Shown here: positions 10,601 through 18,899 of the stretch, piece by piece
Position numbering within the stretch: position 1 is the first letter of the stretch
How the letters are laid out: the number at the start of each line of letters is the position of its first letter
Source: Rickettsiella endosymbiont of Xylota segnis
GTDB taxonomy: Bacteria > Pseudomonadota > Gammaproteobacteria > Diplorickettsiales > Diplorickettsiaceae
Length of the DNA stretch: 64,000 nt
Reading direction: 5' to 3'
Assembly (NCBI RefSeq): GCF_964019545.1
Contig: NZ_OZ026451.1
Span: 558,001-622,000, forward strand
Program-made: the position numbers and the translations under genes
Notes under the pieces: model-generated
Databases searched by the model: none
What the model was told of the DNA's origin: nothing
Seen by the model: only the letters and a program-made list of their open reading frames with translations

Positions 10601-11737
10601 ATGGAAAACGTTTTACATTTAGGTAAATTCTCCAGCGAACGAGCCGGGGGTATCGAGACGGTTGTTGATATGTTACTGCTGGGGTTAAGTCTCGATTTTA
10701 ATTTGTGCAATTTAGTTGCTAATAACACTTTTAAGAACAAAATAACCGAACAAGCAGGATACATTGAATATAGTGCAGCCTTAATGGGTATTTTTGCCCG
10801 AACCCCTTTTTGTCCTACTATGCCTTACTATATAAAAAAACTGTATCAGCGATATCGGTTTTCTATTGTTCATTTACATTTGCCTAATCCTATGGCACAC
10901 CTAGCCTCGGAAATTTTACCTCTCTCAGTGAAGCGAATTATCAGCTGGCATAGCGATGTTATACACCAAAAAAAATTACTACAGATATATCAACCCTTCG
11001 TCAATCGCTTATTAAAACAAGCCAACGCAGTAATTGTATCCACTCCTTACTTGGCTGAACATTCTAGCCAAATTAAAGTTGCTAGAGACCGAAATACTAT
11101 TCATATTATTCCTTACGGAGTAGATTTTGATTATTTTTTAATCAATAAATATCATGAAAGGATTGATCAAATTAAATACCAATATTCTGGTTATTTTCTG
11201 ATATTTGCTTTAGGTAGACATGTTTTTTACAAAGGTTTTTGTTTTTTAATTGAAGCAATGAAACAATTACCTAAAAATATTATTTTATTATTAGGAGGTG
11301 AAGGTCCATTAACCTCTAAATTACAGCAACAAGTCAAAAATTCTCAACTTGAACATCGCGTTTATTTTTTGGGTCAAATCACAAAGCAGGATTTACCAGC
11401 TTATTACCATGCTTGCGATGTGTTTTGCTTGCCATCGATTGATCAAAGTGAAGCATTTGGAATTGCCCAATTGGAAGCGATGGCTTGCGCAAAACCTGTT
11501 ATTTGTTGCGATGTGACTCATGCAGCAAGTAATTTGAATCAAGATGGTGTAACGGGTTTTGTCGTTTCTCCGCGTTGCCCAACTTCACTTGCGGATGCAA
11601 TTTGCAAACTATATCAAAAACCTGCATTACGTCTATCTTTAGGGAGAGCGGCTTATTATTATGCTAATAAGAAATTTACTACCAAAAAAATGGTTAAACA
11701 GATAAAAAATCTTTATCAAGAAATTATTATAAATTAA
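10601..11737 (+). CDS. Glycosyltransferase family 4
   Basis: This 378-residue GT-B protein starts with LGKFSSERAGGIETVV, an acceptor-side glycine loop common in GT4 enzymes. It carries SWHSDVIHQKKLL in the first domain. The donor domain has LLLGGEGPLTSKL and SEAFGIAQLEAMACAKPVIC, the EX7E-type motif. It is followed 27 bases later by a GT2 gene on the same strand, probably the same transcript. It likely adds one sugar of the O-repeat. Donor and linkage cannot be assigned. Confidence 0.88.
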   Translation: MENVLHLGKFSSERAGGIETVVDMLLLGLSLDFNLCNLVANNTFKNKITEQAGYIEYSAALMGIFARTPFCPTMPYYIKKLYQRYRFSIVHLHLPNPMAHLASEILPLSVKRIISWHSDVIHQKKLLQIYQPFVNRLLKQANAVIVSTPYLAEHSSQIKVARDRNTIHIIPYGVDFDYFLINKYHERIDQIKYQYSGYFLIFALGRHVFYKGFCFLIEAMKQLPKNIILLLGGEGPLTSKLQQQVKNSQLEHRVYFLGQITKQDLPAYYHACDVFCLPSIDQSEAFGIAQLEAMACAKPVICCDVTHAASNLNQDGVTGFVVSPRCPTSLADAICKLYQKPALRLSLGRAAYYYANKKFTTKKMVKQIKNLYQEIIIN

Positions 11738-11764
11738 TTTTAAAATACAATATAAGAGAAATTT

Positions 11765-12571
11765 ATGCCGAAAATTAAACTTTCTATCAGTATCGTTGTT
11801 TACCAAGAAATTTTTTTACAAATAAAAGATTGTCTTTCAAGCCTTATCGGTTCAATTCCTGATGATATTTGTTATGAAATTACATTAGTAGATAATGGTG
11901 CTTTAGAATTAAATAAAGATTGTAGTTTCGAAATAGAACTAAAAAAATGTTTTCCAAATTTACCGATTTACTATTTGTTTTCGGCTAAAAATGGAGGTTA
12001 TGGTTACGGGCATAATCAAGTAATTTTAAAAAGCAAGGCAGATTACCATCTTATTCTCAACAATGATGTATACATGATGCCGAATACTTTAAAAAATGCA
12101 TTGGATTTTATGCAGCAACATAAGCATGTGGGTATGTTAGTCCCAGATGTTTACGATATGGATGAAAAACGTGTATATCTGTGCCGGCATAACCCAAGTC
12201 TTTGGATTAGTTTTTTACGGCGTTTTGCCCCTGTATTTTTAAAGAAAATTTTTCAAAAAAAATTAAGTAAATTTCAGATGCAAGATAAAAATTATAATGA
12301 AAATATGTTTAAATTAAGTAATCCCACGGGTTGTTTTATGTTCTGTCGATTGGAGTTACTCAAACAATTAGGAGGGTTCGATGAAAAATTCTTTATGTAC
12401 TATGATGATTCTGATTTGGGTCGACGTATGGCAAAAATTTCCCAAATAGCCTATTCACCTACTGTTAGAATTAAACACGTATGGCGGCGTGCGGCTTATC
12501 AAAACAGACGTATGGCATGGATTGCGAGTAAATCAGCGCTATACTATTCCTGGAAATGGTTGTTAAAATAA
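11765..12571 (+). CDS. Glycosyltransferase family 2 (rhamnosyltransferase-like)
   Basis: This is a GT-A fold inverting transferase of 268 residues. It opens with the beta strand SISIVVYQE. The donor site shows LVDNG, then GGYGYGHNQ and LILNNDVYM, where NND is the DXD-equivalent. The later GCFMFCRLELLKQLGGFDEKFFMYYDDSDLG block is typical of WcaE/RfbF-like rhamnosyltransferases, and dTDP-rhamnose genes flank it. Assignment as a rhamnosyltransferase is family-level inference. It overlaps the convergent rfbC by 9 bases. Confidence 0.85.
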   Translation: MPKIKLSISIVVYQEIFLQIKDCLSSLIGSIPDDICYEITLVDNGALELNKDCSFEIELKKCFPNLPIYYLFSAKNGGYGYGHNQVILKSKADYHLILNNDVYMMPNTLKNALDFMQQHKHVGMLVPDVYDMDEKRVYLCRHNPSLWISFLRRFAPVFLKKIFQKKLSKFQMQDKNYNENMFKLSNPTGCFMFCRLELLKQLGGFDEKFFMYYDDSDLGRRMAKISQIAYSPTVRIKHVWRRAAYQNRRMAWIASKSALYYSWKWLLK

Positions 12572-13111
12572 TAATTCAGACGGAATATTTTTTAAGCAAT
12601 TATATTTTTTATCTTTAGTTGATAATAAGGGGGTTTTGAGAGGCCAATTTATAGCCAGGCCAGGGTCTGACCAAAGTATGCCTTGTTCAGCTTCTGCATT
12701 ATAGTAATCACTGCATTTATAATGAAAATCGACGATTTCACTTAGTACACAAAACCCATGAGCAAAGCCTTTTGGGATAAAAAGTTGATAATGATTTTCA
12801 TCATTTAAAATAATACCAAACCATTGACCGAAAGTAGCTGATTCGGTTCTGATATCCACAGCCACATCGAAAGCACTGCCGCGGATGACCGTGATTAATT
12901 TATCTTGTGGTTGTTGGATCTGATAATGCAGCCCCCGCAAAACATTTTTAGTGGAACGAGATAGATTATCTTGCACGAAATTAATTTTTTTTTTCAGTAA
13001 TCGCTGATAACGTTCTGACTGGAAAGCTTCAAAAAAAAAGCCTCGATCATCGTGATGAGATTTAGGATCAATTATAAGTAAATCTTGAATAGGGGTTTGA
13101 ATAACTTTCAT
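12563..13111 (-). CDS. rfbC: dTDP-4-dehydrorhamnose 3,5-epimerase
   Basis: This is the third step of dTDP-L-rhamnose synthesis: double epimerisation of dTDP-4-keto-6-deoxyglucose. The 182-residue cupin has KNVLRGLHYQ, whose His is the catalytic base, followed by KLITVIRGSAFDVAVDIR and FIPKGFAHGF. The start overlaps the rfbA stop by 4 bases, so the two are translationally coupled. The other two pathway genes (rfbD, rfbB) lie on the opposite strand 2.8 kb away, so the usual rfbBDAC operon is split here. Confidence 0.95.
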   Translation of the reverse strand: MKVIQTPIQDLLIIDPKSHHDDRGFFFEAFQSERYQRLLKKKINFVQDNLSRSTKNVLRGLHYQIQQPQDKLITVIRGSAFDVAVDIRTESATFGQWFGIILNDENHYQLFIPKGFAHGFCVLSEIVDFHYKCSDYYNAEAEQGILWSDPGLAINWPLKTPLLSTKDKKYNCLKNIPSELLF

Positions 13112-13980
13112 AATTCGCGCTTAATAATATCGAGTAAATAATTACCATAACTACAGTTTAATAATTTACGTGCAGAAATCTCTAAAGTTTCAGCATTAAT
13201 AAAACCCTTTCGCCAAGCAATTTCTTCTAAACAAGCTATTTTAAGACCTTGGCGCTTTTCAACGACTTGAACAAAATGTGATGCTTCTAATAAAGCATCA
13301 TGGGTTCCCGTGTCTAACCAAGTGCTACCACGACTAATCAATCGATGAGCAAGTTGTCCTTGTGATAAATATTTCAGATTAACATCGGTTATCTCTAATT
13401 CGCCACGCTGCGAGGGTTTAATATTTTTAGCAATATCAATCACTTGATTATCATAAAAATAAAGACCTGTGACAGCCCAATTGGATTTAGGAAGTTTTGG
13501 TTTCTCTTCAATATCAATCAAGTTTTGTTTTTTATCAAACACAGCAACTCCATATCGTTCTGGGTCATTGACATAATAACAAAAAATCTGCGCGCCATAT
13601 TGTTTTCCAGCAGCGGATTTGACAGTTTCGGAAAATTTCTCTCCATAGAACAGATTATCGCCTAAAATAAGTGCTACCGAATCGTCGCCAATAAATTTTT
13701 CACCTATGATAAAAGCTTGAGCTAATCCTTCTGGATTTTCTTGCGTTAAATAATTAAGATTGATACCCCATTGTTGACCGTTTCCTAATAAACCTTGGTA
13801 TTGCTGCAAGGCTTCAATGCTAGTGATGATTAATATTTCCTGAATACCCGCAAGCATTAGAGCGCTGAGTGGATAATAAATCATGGGTTTGTCATAAATC
13901 GGAAGTAACTGCTTACTAATACTTTTAGTTATAGGATGTAGACGCGTACCAGAACCACCGGATAATATAATACCTTTCAC
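13108..13980 (-). CDS. rfbA: Glucose-1-phosphate thymidylyltransferase
   Basis: It makes dTDP-glucose from dTTP and glucose-1-phosphate, the entry to the dTDP-rhamnose route. The 290-residue length is exactly that of RmlA. Motifs are GGSGTRLHPITKSISKQLLP near the N terminus, GDNLFYG, and EEKPKLPKSNWAVTGLYFYD. It heads a two-gene transcript with rfbC. About 100 bases separate it from the divergent glycosyltransferase pair, a space that must carry promoters in both directions. Confidence 0.96.
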   Translation of the reverse strand: MKGIILSGGSGTRLHPITKSISKQLLPIYDKPMIYYPLSALMLAGIQEILIITSIEALQQYQGLLGNGQQWGINLNYLTQENPEGLAQAFIIGEKFIGDDSVALILGDNLFYGEKFSETVKSAAGKQYGAQIFCYYVNDPERYGVAVFDKKQNLIDIEEKPKLPKSNWAVTGLYFYDNQVIDIAKNIKPSQRGELEITDVNLKYLSQGQLAHRLISRGSTWLDTGTHDALLEASHFVQVVEKRQGLKIACLEEIAWRKGFINAETLEISARKLLNCSYGNYLLDIIKREL

Positions 13981-14081
13981 AGATAACTTTCCTTGTTAGT
14001 ATGGGTTTAAAAGCAAATTCTAATTCCATCGCTTCAATTTTCGCTTAGTGTAAGGTATATTAAGCTTCATTAAAATAGCTG

Positions 14082-14957
14082 ATGAACATGATGTCTAAAC
14101 CTGCTGTATTAATTAATATCGTTCTTTATCATCCAGATAAAAACAAAGTTTTGAATCTAATTAATATTTGTTCTCAATATGAAAAAATAAAAATTTTATT
14201 ATTTGATAATACCGAAGATTCCCAAGTGTTTGAGTTCAATAAAGATAAGGATGTTATCTTAATAAAAAGTGCAAAAAATGTTGGTGTAGGTGGTGCACAT
14301 CATACTGCTTGTCAAATGGCAGAAGCAGAAAATTTCGATTTTGTATTATTTTTTGATCAGGATAGTCAGTTAGCAGATAATTTTATTCATGACATGATTT
14401 TGGCCTTTTATCAATTAAAAAAAATACATCCGCGTCTTTGCGCCATTGGACCAACATGGCATGATCCTGATCTTGTAAACTCAAAAACCAGAGCATTAAA
14501 AAATAAGCTTAGATATTTACTCAAAGCACCGAATCTAAAACATGTGTTAATTAGTTCCGGGATGTTGATTTCGGTTCCTACTTTAAAACATATTGGTTAT
14601 CCAAAAAAAGAATATTTTATAGATTTAGTCGATACCGAATGGTGTTTACGTGCTTTATATAAAAATTATCAGATAGTAATGTCTTCTGATGTTGTAATGA
14701 GCCATAGAATAGGTGAAGTTAAGAAATATAAGAAGTTAAATGTTCAATATGAACAACCCATTCGCTATTATTATTCTATACGCAATAGTTTTTTGTTATT
14801 TCATGAAGAAAATATTTTGTTATCCCATAAGATTTTTATTTTAGCAGGGAACTTATTTAAATTAAGAAAAATAATTTTTTCTCCGAAACCTATACAAAGT
14901 TTAATTGCAGCGGGTCGGGGTATTAAAGATGGATTTTTATTGATAAAGCGATTTTAA
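14082..14957 (+). CDS. Glycosyltransferase family 2 (rhamnosyltransferase-like), copy 1
   Basis: This GT-A protein of up to 291 residues begins with VLINIVLYHPDKNKV. It has LLFDNTEDS, NVGVGGAHHTAC and LFFDQDSQL, where DQD is the metal site, then FIDLVDTEWCLRAL. It is a clear paralogue of the next gene. Comparison with that gene favours the third Met (14091, MSKPAVL) as the true start, because the other copy begins MSGPTVLINIVLY. It lies in a plus-strand run with rfbD and rfbB, which fits a dTDP-rhamnose donor; the donor is inferred from context. Confidence 0.87.
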   Translation: MNMMSKPAVLINIVLYHPDKNKVLNLINICSQYEKIKILLFDNTEDSQVFEFNKDKDVILIKSAKNVGVGGAHHTACQMAEAENFDFVLFFDQDSQLADNFIHDMILAFYQLKKIHPRLCAIGPTWHDPDLVNSKTRALKNKLRYLLKAPNLKHVLISSGMLISVPTLKHIGYPKKEYFIDLVDTEWCLRALYKNYQIVMSSDVVMSHRIGEVKKYKKLNVQYEQPIRYYYSIRNSFLLFHEENILLSHKIFILAGNLFKLRKIIFSPKPIQSLIAAGRGIKDGFLLIKRF

Positions 14958-14994
14958 CTGCATAGTTCAATAGGTAATATAATTAAGGAAAATA

Positions 14995-15897
14995 ATGTCT
15001 GGCCCTACAGTTTTAATTAATATTGTACTTTATAACCCCGATCCATCCAAAGTATCAGAGCTTATTCGTATTTGTTGTATTTATCAACAGGCTAAAATTT
15101 TGTTATTTGATAATTCAGATAATTTCCAATTATTGAATTACAAAAAAACAGAAAAAATAATTTTTTATAAAAGCGCACAAAATGTGGGTATAGCGGGCGC
15201 GCATTATTACGCGTGTAAACTTGCTGAAAAGGGAAATTATAATTTTATACTATTTTTAGACCAAGATACGCAACTTCCTGAATTTTTTGTTAGTAATATG
15301 ATATTAGAATTTTATCAATTACAAAAAATATATTCTCGTCTGGTAGCTATTGGACCTTCATGGAAAGATCCTAGAACTTATGATTGGCATCAAGAGAAAA
15401 ACAATAAATTCACTGTGAAAAATATATTGAAAAAAAAATTTAAAATTGCAATAAAAATAAATAATTTGATAAGATTAAATAATGTTATTATTAGTTCTGG
15501 TATGTTAGTTTTAGTTAAATATTTAAAGAATATTGGTTATCCAAAGAAAGAGTATTTTATTGATTTAGTTGATTTGGAATGGTGTTTGCGCGCACTTTCT
15601 AAAGATTATCATGTTGAAATGGTAAAAAATATTCAGGTTAAGCATACTATTGGTGAAATTAAAAAAAACAAAAATAGACTTATCCATTATCAAAATCCAC
15701 TTCGGTATTATTATTCTATACGAAATAGTTTTTTGCTTTTTCGAGAAAAACAATATCCCCTGGATTTTCGTTTTTTTATATTGATTCGAAATATATTGGA
15801 AATTAAAAAAATTCCTTTTGTTCCTGAATCTAAAAAAAGTTTATTAGCTGCAATCCGAGGCATAAAAGATGGGATTTTTATAAAAAAAAATTACTGA
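14995..15897 (+). CDS. Glycosyltransferase family 2 (rhamnosyltransferase-like), copy 2
   Basis: This 300-residue paralogue of the upstream gene shares the order LINIVLYNPD, LLFDNSDN, NVGIAGAHYYAC, LFLDQDTQL, YPKKEYFIDLVDLEWCLRAL and NPLRYYYSIRNSFLLF. AAGGAA lies 6 bases before the ATG. The two copies probably add successive rhamnose-type residues with different acceptors or linkages. They are far enough apart to have specialised. The copies differ in a central stretch near residues 125-155. Confidence 0.87.
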   Translation: MSGPTVLINIVLYNPDPSKVSELIRICCIYQQAKILLFDNSDNFQLLNYKKTEKIIFYKSAQNVGIAGAHYYACKLAEKGNYNFILFLDQDTQLPEFFVSNMILEFYQLQKIYSRLVAIGPSWKDPRTYDWHQEKNNKFTVKNILKKKFKIAIKINNLIRLNNVIISSGMLVLVKYLKNIGYPKKEYFIDLVDLEWCLRALSKDYHVEMVKNIQVKHTIGEIKKNKNRLIHYQNPLRYYYSIRNSFLLFREKQYPLDFRFFILIRNILEIKKIPFVPESKKSLLAAIRGIKDGIFIKKNY

Positions 15898-15924
15898 AAT
15901 AAGTTAAACATAAGGATTATTTTG

Positions 15925-16809
15925 ATGTCTTATTCTGGAAATATATTATTAACAGGTGCAAATGGTCAATTAGGTAATGAAATTGTTAATGCGGCGAAAA
16001 ATCTTAACTTAAAAATATATCCTGTCACACGGACACAGCTTAATATTACAAATCTTGCACAAATTGAGTATATTTTAGCAACAATTAAACCAAATTATAT
16101 TATTAATGCTGCAGCTTACACGGCGGTTGATAAAGCTGAAAAGGAAAGTGAGCTTGCTTTTAGTATAAATGCATTGGGGGTTAAAAACTTAGCTAAAATC
16201 GCTCAAAAATACGACATACCTTTATTGCATATTTCTACAGATTATGTTTTTGATGGTCAAAAAAAAAATGCTTATAGTGAAGAAGATCAAGCCCGACCCT
16301 TGTCTGCTTATGGTCAAAGTAAATTAAGTGGCGAAAATTTTTTAAGAGATATCTGGTGTAAACATATTATTTTACGGGTCAGTTGGGTGTTTGGAGCGTT
16401 CGGTAATAATTTTGTGAGAACTATTATTCGCTTAGCTAGCGAGCGAAATGAATTAAGGATTATTACTGACCAAAAAGGCGCTCCGACTTACGCGGGAGAT
16501 ATTGCCCAGGCGTTACTAAAAATAATAGAGTGTCTAGATAAGGGGCAGACTGATTGGGGCACTTACCATTATACTGGAACACCCCCTCTAAGTTGGTACG
16601 AATTTGCTAAGAAAATAGTGAATGAAGCAAAACAACATCAACAATTTATTCTAAAAGAAATTATACCTATTACGGCATCAGAATATCCCAGTATTGCACA
16701 TAGGCCTTTTAATTCTGAGCTGGCTTGTCAAAAAATCACACAAACTTTTAACATTAAACCTAATAATTGGTCTGACGGTTTATCCAATGTGATTAAAATT
16801 TTATTATGA
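15925..16809 (+). CDS. rfbD: dTDP-4-dehydrorhamnose reductase
   Basis: This is the last step to dTDP-L-rhamnose: NAD(P)H reduction of dTDP-4-keto-L-rhamnose. It is an SDR with LLTGANGQLGNEI at the N terminus, ISTDYVFDGQ, AYGQSKLSGE (Tyr and Lys of the active site) and VSWVFGAFGNNFV. I chose ATG 15925, which has AGGA 8 bases upstream, rather than the in-frame TTG at 15922. The stop overlaps the rfbB start in an ATGA, so the two are coupled. Confidence 0.95.
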   Translation: MSYSGNILLTGANGQLGNEIVNAAKNLNLKIYPVTRTQLNITNLAQIEYILATIKPNYIINAAAYTAVDKAEKESELAFSINALGVKNLAKIAQKYDIPLLHISTDYVFDGQKKNAYSEEDQARPLSAYGQSKLSGENFLRDIWCKHIILRVSWVFGAFGNNFVRTIIRLASERNELRIITDQKGAPTYAGDIAQALLKIIECLDKGQTDWGTYHYTGTPPLSWYEFAKKIVNEAKQHQQFILKEIIPITASEYPSIAHRPFNSELACQKITQTFNIKPNNWSDGLSNVIKILL

Positions 16810-17807
16810 CTTATACACCCAAGAACGTTTTAGTCACTGGTGGTGCAGGTTTTATTGCCAGTCATTTTGTGCATTATTACCAAAATCATTATCCGGAAAC
16901 ATTTATTGTAAACCTTGATAAACTTACTTATGCAGGATCATTAAATAATTTAAAAAATTTAATTTTGCCAGAACAACATCACTTTGTACAAGGGGATATA
17001 CTTGATAGAGATTTAGTGTTGAAATTATTGAAGAATTTTGAGATAGACACGCTTGTTCATTTTGCAGCTGAAACACATGTTGATCGTTCGATTAATACAC
17101 CCGAAAAATTTATACAAACTAATGTTTCAGGCACGTTCAGTTTGTTAGATTCATGTCGGAAATATTGGTTGGAAGAATTGGGTTTAAGCAAGCGTGATTG
17201 CCGATTTCACCATATTTCTACCGACGAAGTATATGGTAGCTTACAGAAAGATGAGCCCGCATTTACTGAGATTATGCCTTACCGACCAAATTCTCCTTAC
17301 TCTGCTAGTAAAGCGTCTTCAGACTATCTGGTACGCGCTTATTATAATACTTATGGGCTTCCTGTTACTATAACTAATTGTTCAAATAATTATGGTCCTC
17401 TGCAATACACTGAAAAGTTTATTCCAACTATTATAGATTGTTGCTTACGACAAAAACCTATCCCTATCTATGGTAATGGTTCAAATATACGTGATTGGCT
17501 CTATGTAGAAGATCACTGTAGTGGGATCGATAGTGTGATTCGAAATGGCAGATTAGGAGAAAGCTATAATATTGGTGGCAATACTGAATTAAGCAATTTA
17601 GAAGTTATAAACTTCATCTTTGATGGGTTAAGAAAAATTAGATCTGTGAACTTTGAATATAAGGATCTTATATCATTTGTAAAAGATCGTCCTGGGCATG
17701 ATTGGCGTTATGCGATCAATGCTGAAAAAATAAACAAAGAATTAGCTTGGCAACCTAAAGAAACATTTTCTTCAGGAATTTTAAAAACCATAACTGCTTA
17801 TCAATAG
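16806..17807 (+). CDS. rfbB: dTDP-glucose 4,6-dehydratase
   Basis: It converts dTDP-glucose to dTDP-4-keto-6-deoxyglucose using bound NAD. It is a 333-residue extended SDR with LVTGGAGFIASHFV, HFAAETHVDRSI, HISTDEVYGSL (acid/base Asp-Glu pair) and PYSASKASSDYLV (Tyr-xxx-Lys). NCSNNYGP and RDWLYVEDHC are typical RmlB signatures. It closes the GT2-GT2-rfbD-rfbB run and is convergent with the methyltransferase at 17862. Confidence 0.96.
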   Translation: MTYTPKNVLVTGGAGFIASHFVHYYQNHYPETFIVNLDKLTYAGSLNNLKNLILPEQHHFVQGDILDRDLVLKLLKNFEIDTLVHFAAETHVDRSINTPEKFIQTNVSGTFSLLDSCRKYWLEELGLSKRDCRFHHISTDEVYGSLQKDEPAFTEIMPYRPNSPYSASKASSDYLVRAYYNTYGLPVTITNCSNNYGPLQYTEKFIPTIIDCCLRQKPIPIYGNGSNIRDWLYVEDHCSGIDSVIRNGRLGESYNIGGNTELSNLEVINFIFDGLRKIRSVNFEYKDLISFVKDRPGHDWRYAINAEKINKELAWQPKETFSSGILKTITAYQ

Positions 17808-17861
17808 AAAAACACATTTAATTTACCGTATTACCTAAAACTAGGGATAACTTGATCATTA

Positions 17862-18710
17862 TTAATATTGATACCAACCTTCCTCTTTAGCTATGTTAAT
17901 CACAGGAACAACAGGATCCATTTTACCTACCATGATTCTTTCATACGGTGTTTTTCGGGCTTTTGGTAATTTATGTATAACGACAACACTATCGTAAAAA
18001 TAGATAGATCGGAGCCATTGAAATATATATCGATCGTCTGAAGAAAGATTTTTTTGGAAGTGTTGTTCTTTAATATGGTAAAAATTAAGTAGATCAGCAA
18101 ATTTCTTGAAAAACTCAATAGCTGAGTCAGCGCCTAAGTAGGATCCACCATGACTTTGCCAATACGATGTATGTAAATCTTCTATTAAAAAAACTCCACC
18201 CGGTTTCAATTTTGAAAAAAATAATTTAAACGTTTGAATAATATCTGAGCAGATATGAGAACCGTCATCAATGATAATATTAAATTCAATATTTTTAAAT
18301 TGTTGCTTAAGGGTATGCTTATCGGTAATATCAAAATTATAGATATGTATATTAGATTCAAGATTTAGATTAAGCACTCTAGGATCAATATCTACACCAT
18401 AGAGTGTTGCATTTTTTAAATATTTACTAAGAATTTGTAAAAAACCGCCATTTTGTACGCCAATTTCTAAAACATTTGCATTGTTACCGATATGTCGATT
18501 AAAACATTCATCATAAATATCAAAATAGTTAACCCATTTATCTGATACATTTTGCTCGTGTTGATAGAAAATATCTCTGATGCTCATTATTCTTTCATCT
18601 AAGATTGAATAATTAGGTTTTTTTAAAATAGGAAAAAAATTAGTCAGTCTTTTCGGAAGTTGGGCACTCCTCTTTAGAATCTTTTTAAAATATTTGATCA
18701 TTTTCTTCAT
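17862..18710 (-). CDS. Class I SAM-dependent methyltransferase (Methyltransf_24 / MycE-like)
   Basis: This 282-residue protein has ANVLEIGVQNGGFLQIL (SAM loop), ATLYGVDIDPRVL, FNIIIDDGSHICSD and LKPGGVFLIEDLHTSY. The DDGSH plus EDLHTSYW arrangement is seen in sugar O-methyltransferases related to the macrolide enzyme MycE, where these acidic residues help bind metal. A sugar O-methylation role in the polysaccharide is therefore likely but not proven. It sits alone on the minus strand between rfbB and a membrane glycosyltransferase. A slightly later start at Met4 (18701) is possible. Confidence 0.75.
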   Translation of the reverse strand: MKKMIKYFKKILKRSAQLPKRLTNFFPILKKPNYSILDERIMSIRDIFYQHEQNVSDKWVNYFDIYDECFNRHIGNNANVLEIGVQNGGFLQILSKYLKNATLYGVDIDPRVLNLNLESNIHIYNFDITDKHTLKQQFKNIEFNIIIDDGSHICSDIIQTFKLFFSKLKPGGVFLIEDLHTSYWQSHGGSYLGADSAIEFFKKFADLLNFYHIKEQHFQKNLSSDDRYIFQWLRSIYFYDSVVVIHKLPKARKTPYERIMVGKMDPVVPVINIAKEEGWYQY

Positions 18711-18899
18711 CCGGTGAATAAAAAAAAACTAACTTATAAGGTACCTGCATTTAGGAAATACATATTCTACTTTCATTTATATGTAGATAAAAGATATTAA
18801 ATGTAAATCTAATAAAAAAGTTATTGTACTCAATACCTAAGGATTGTAACATATAGCAGCTAAGAACTCGGATTATGTTTATACGCATTTTTTAATAAA

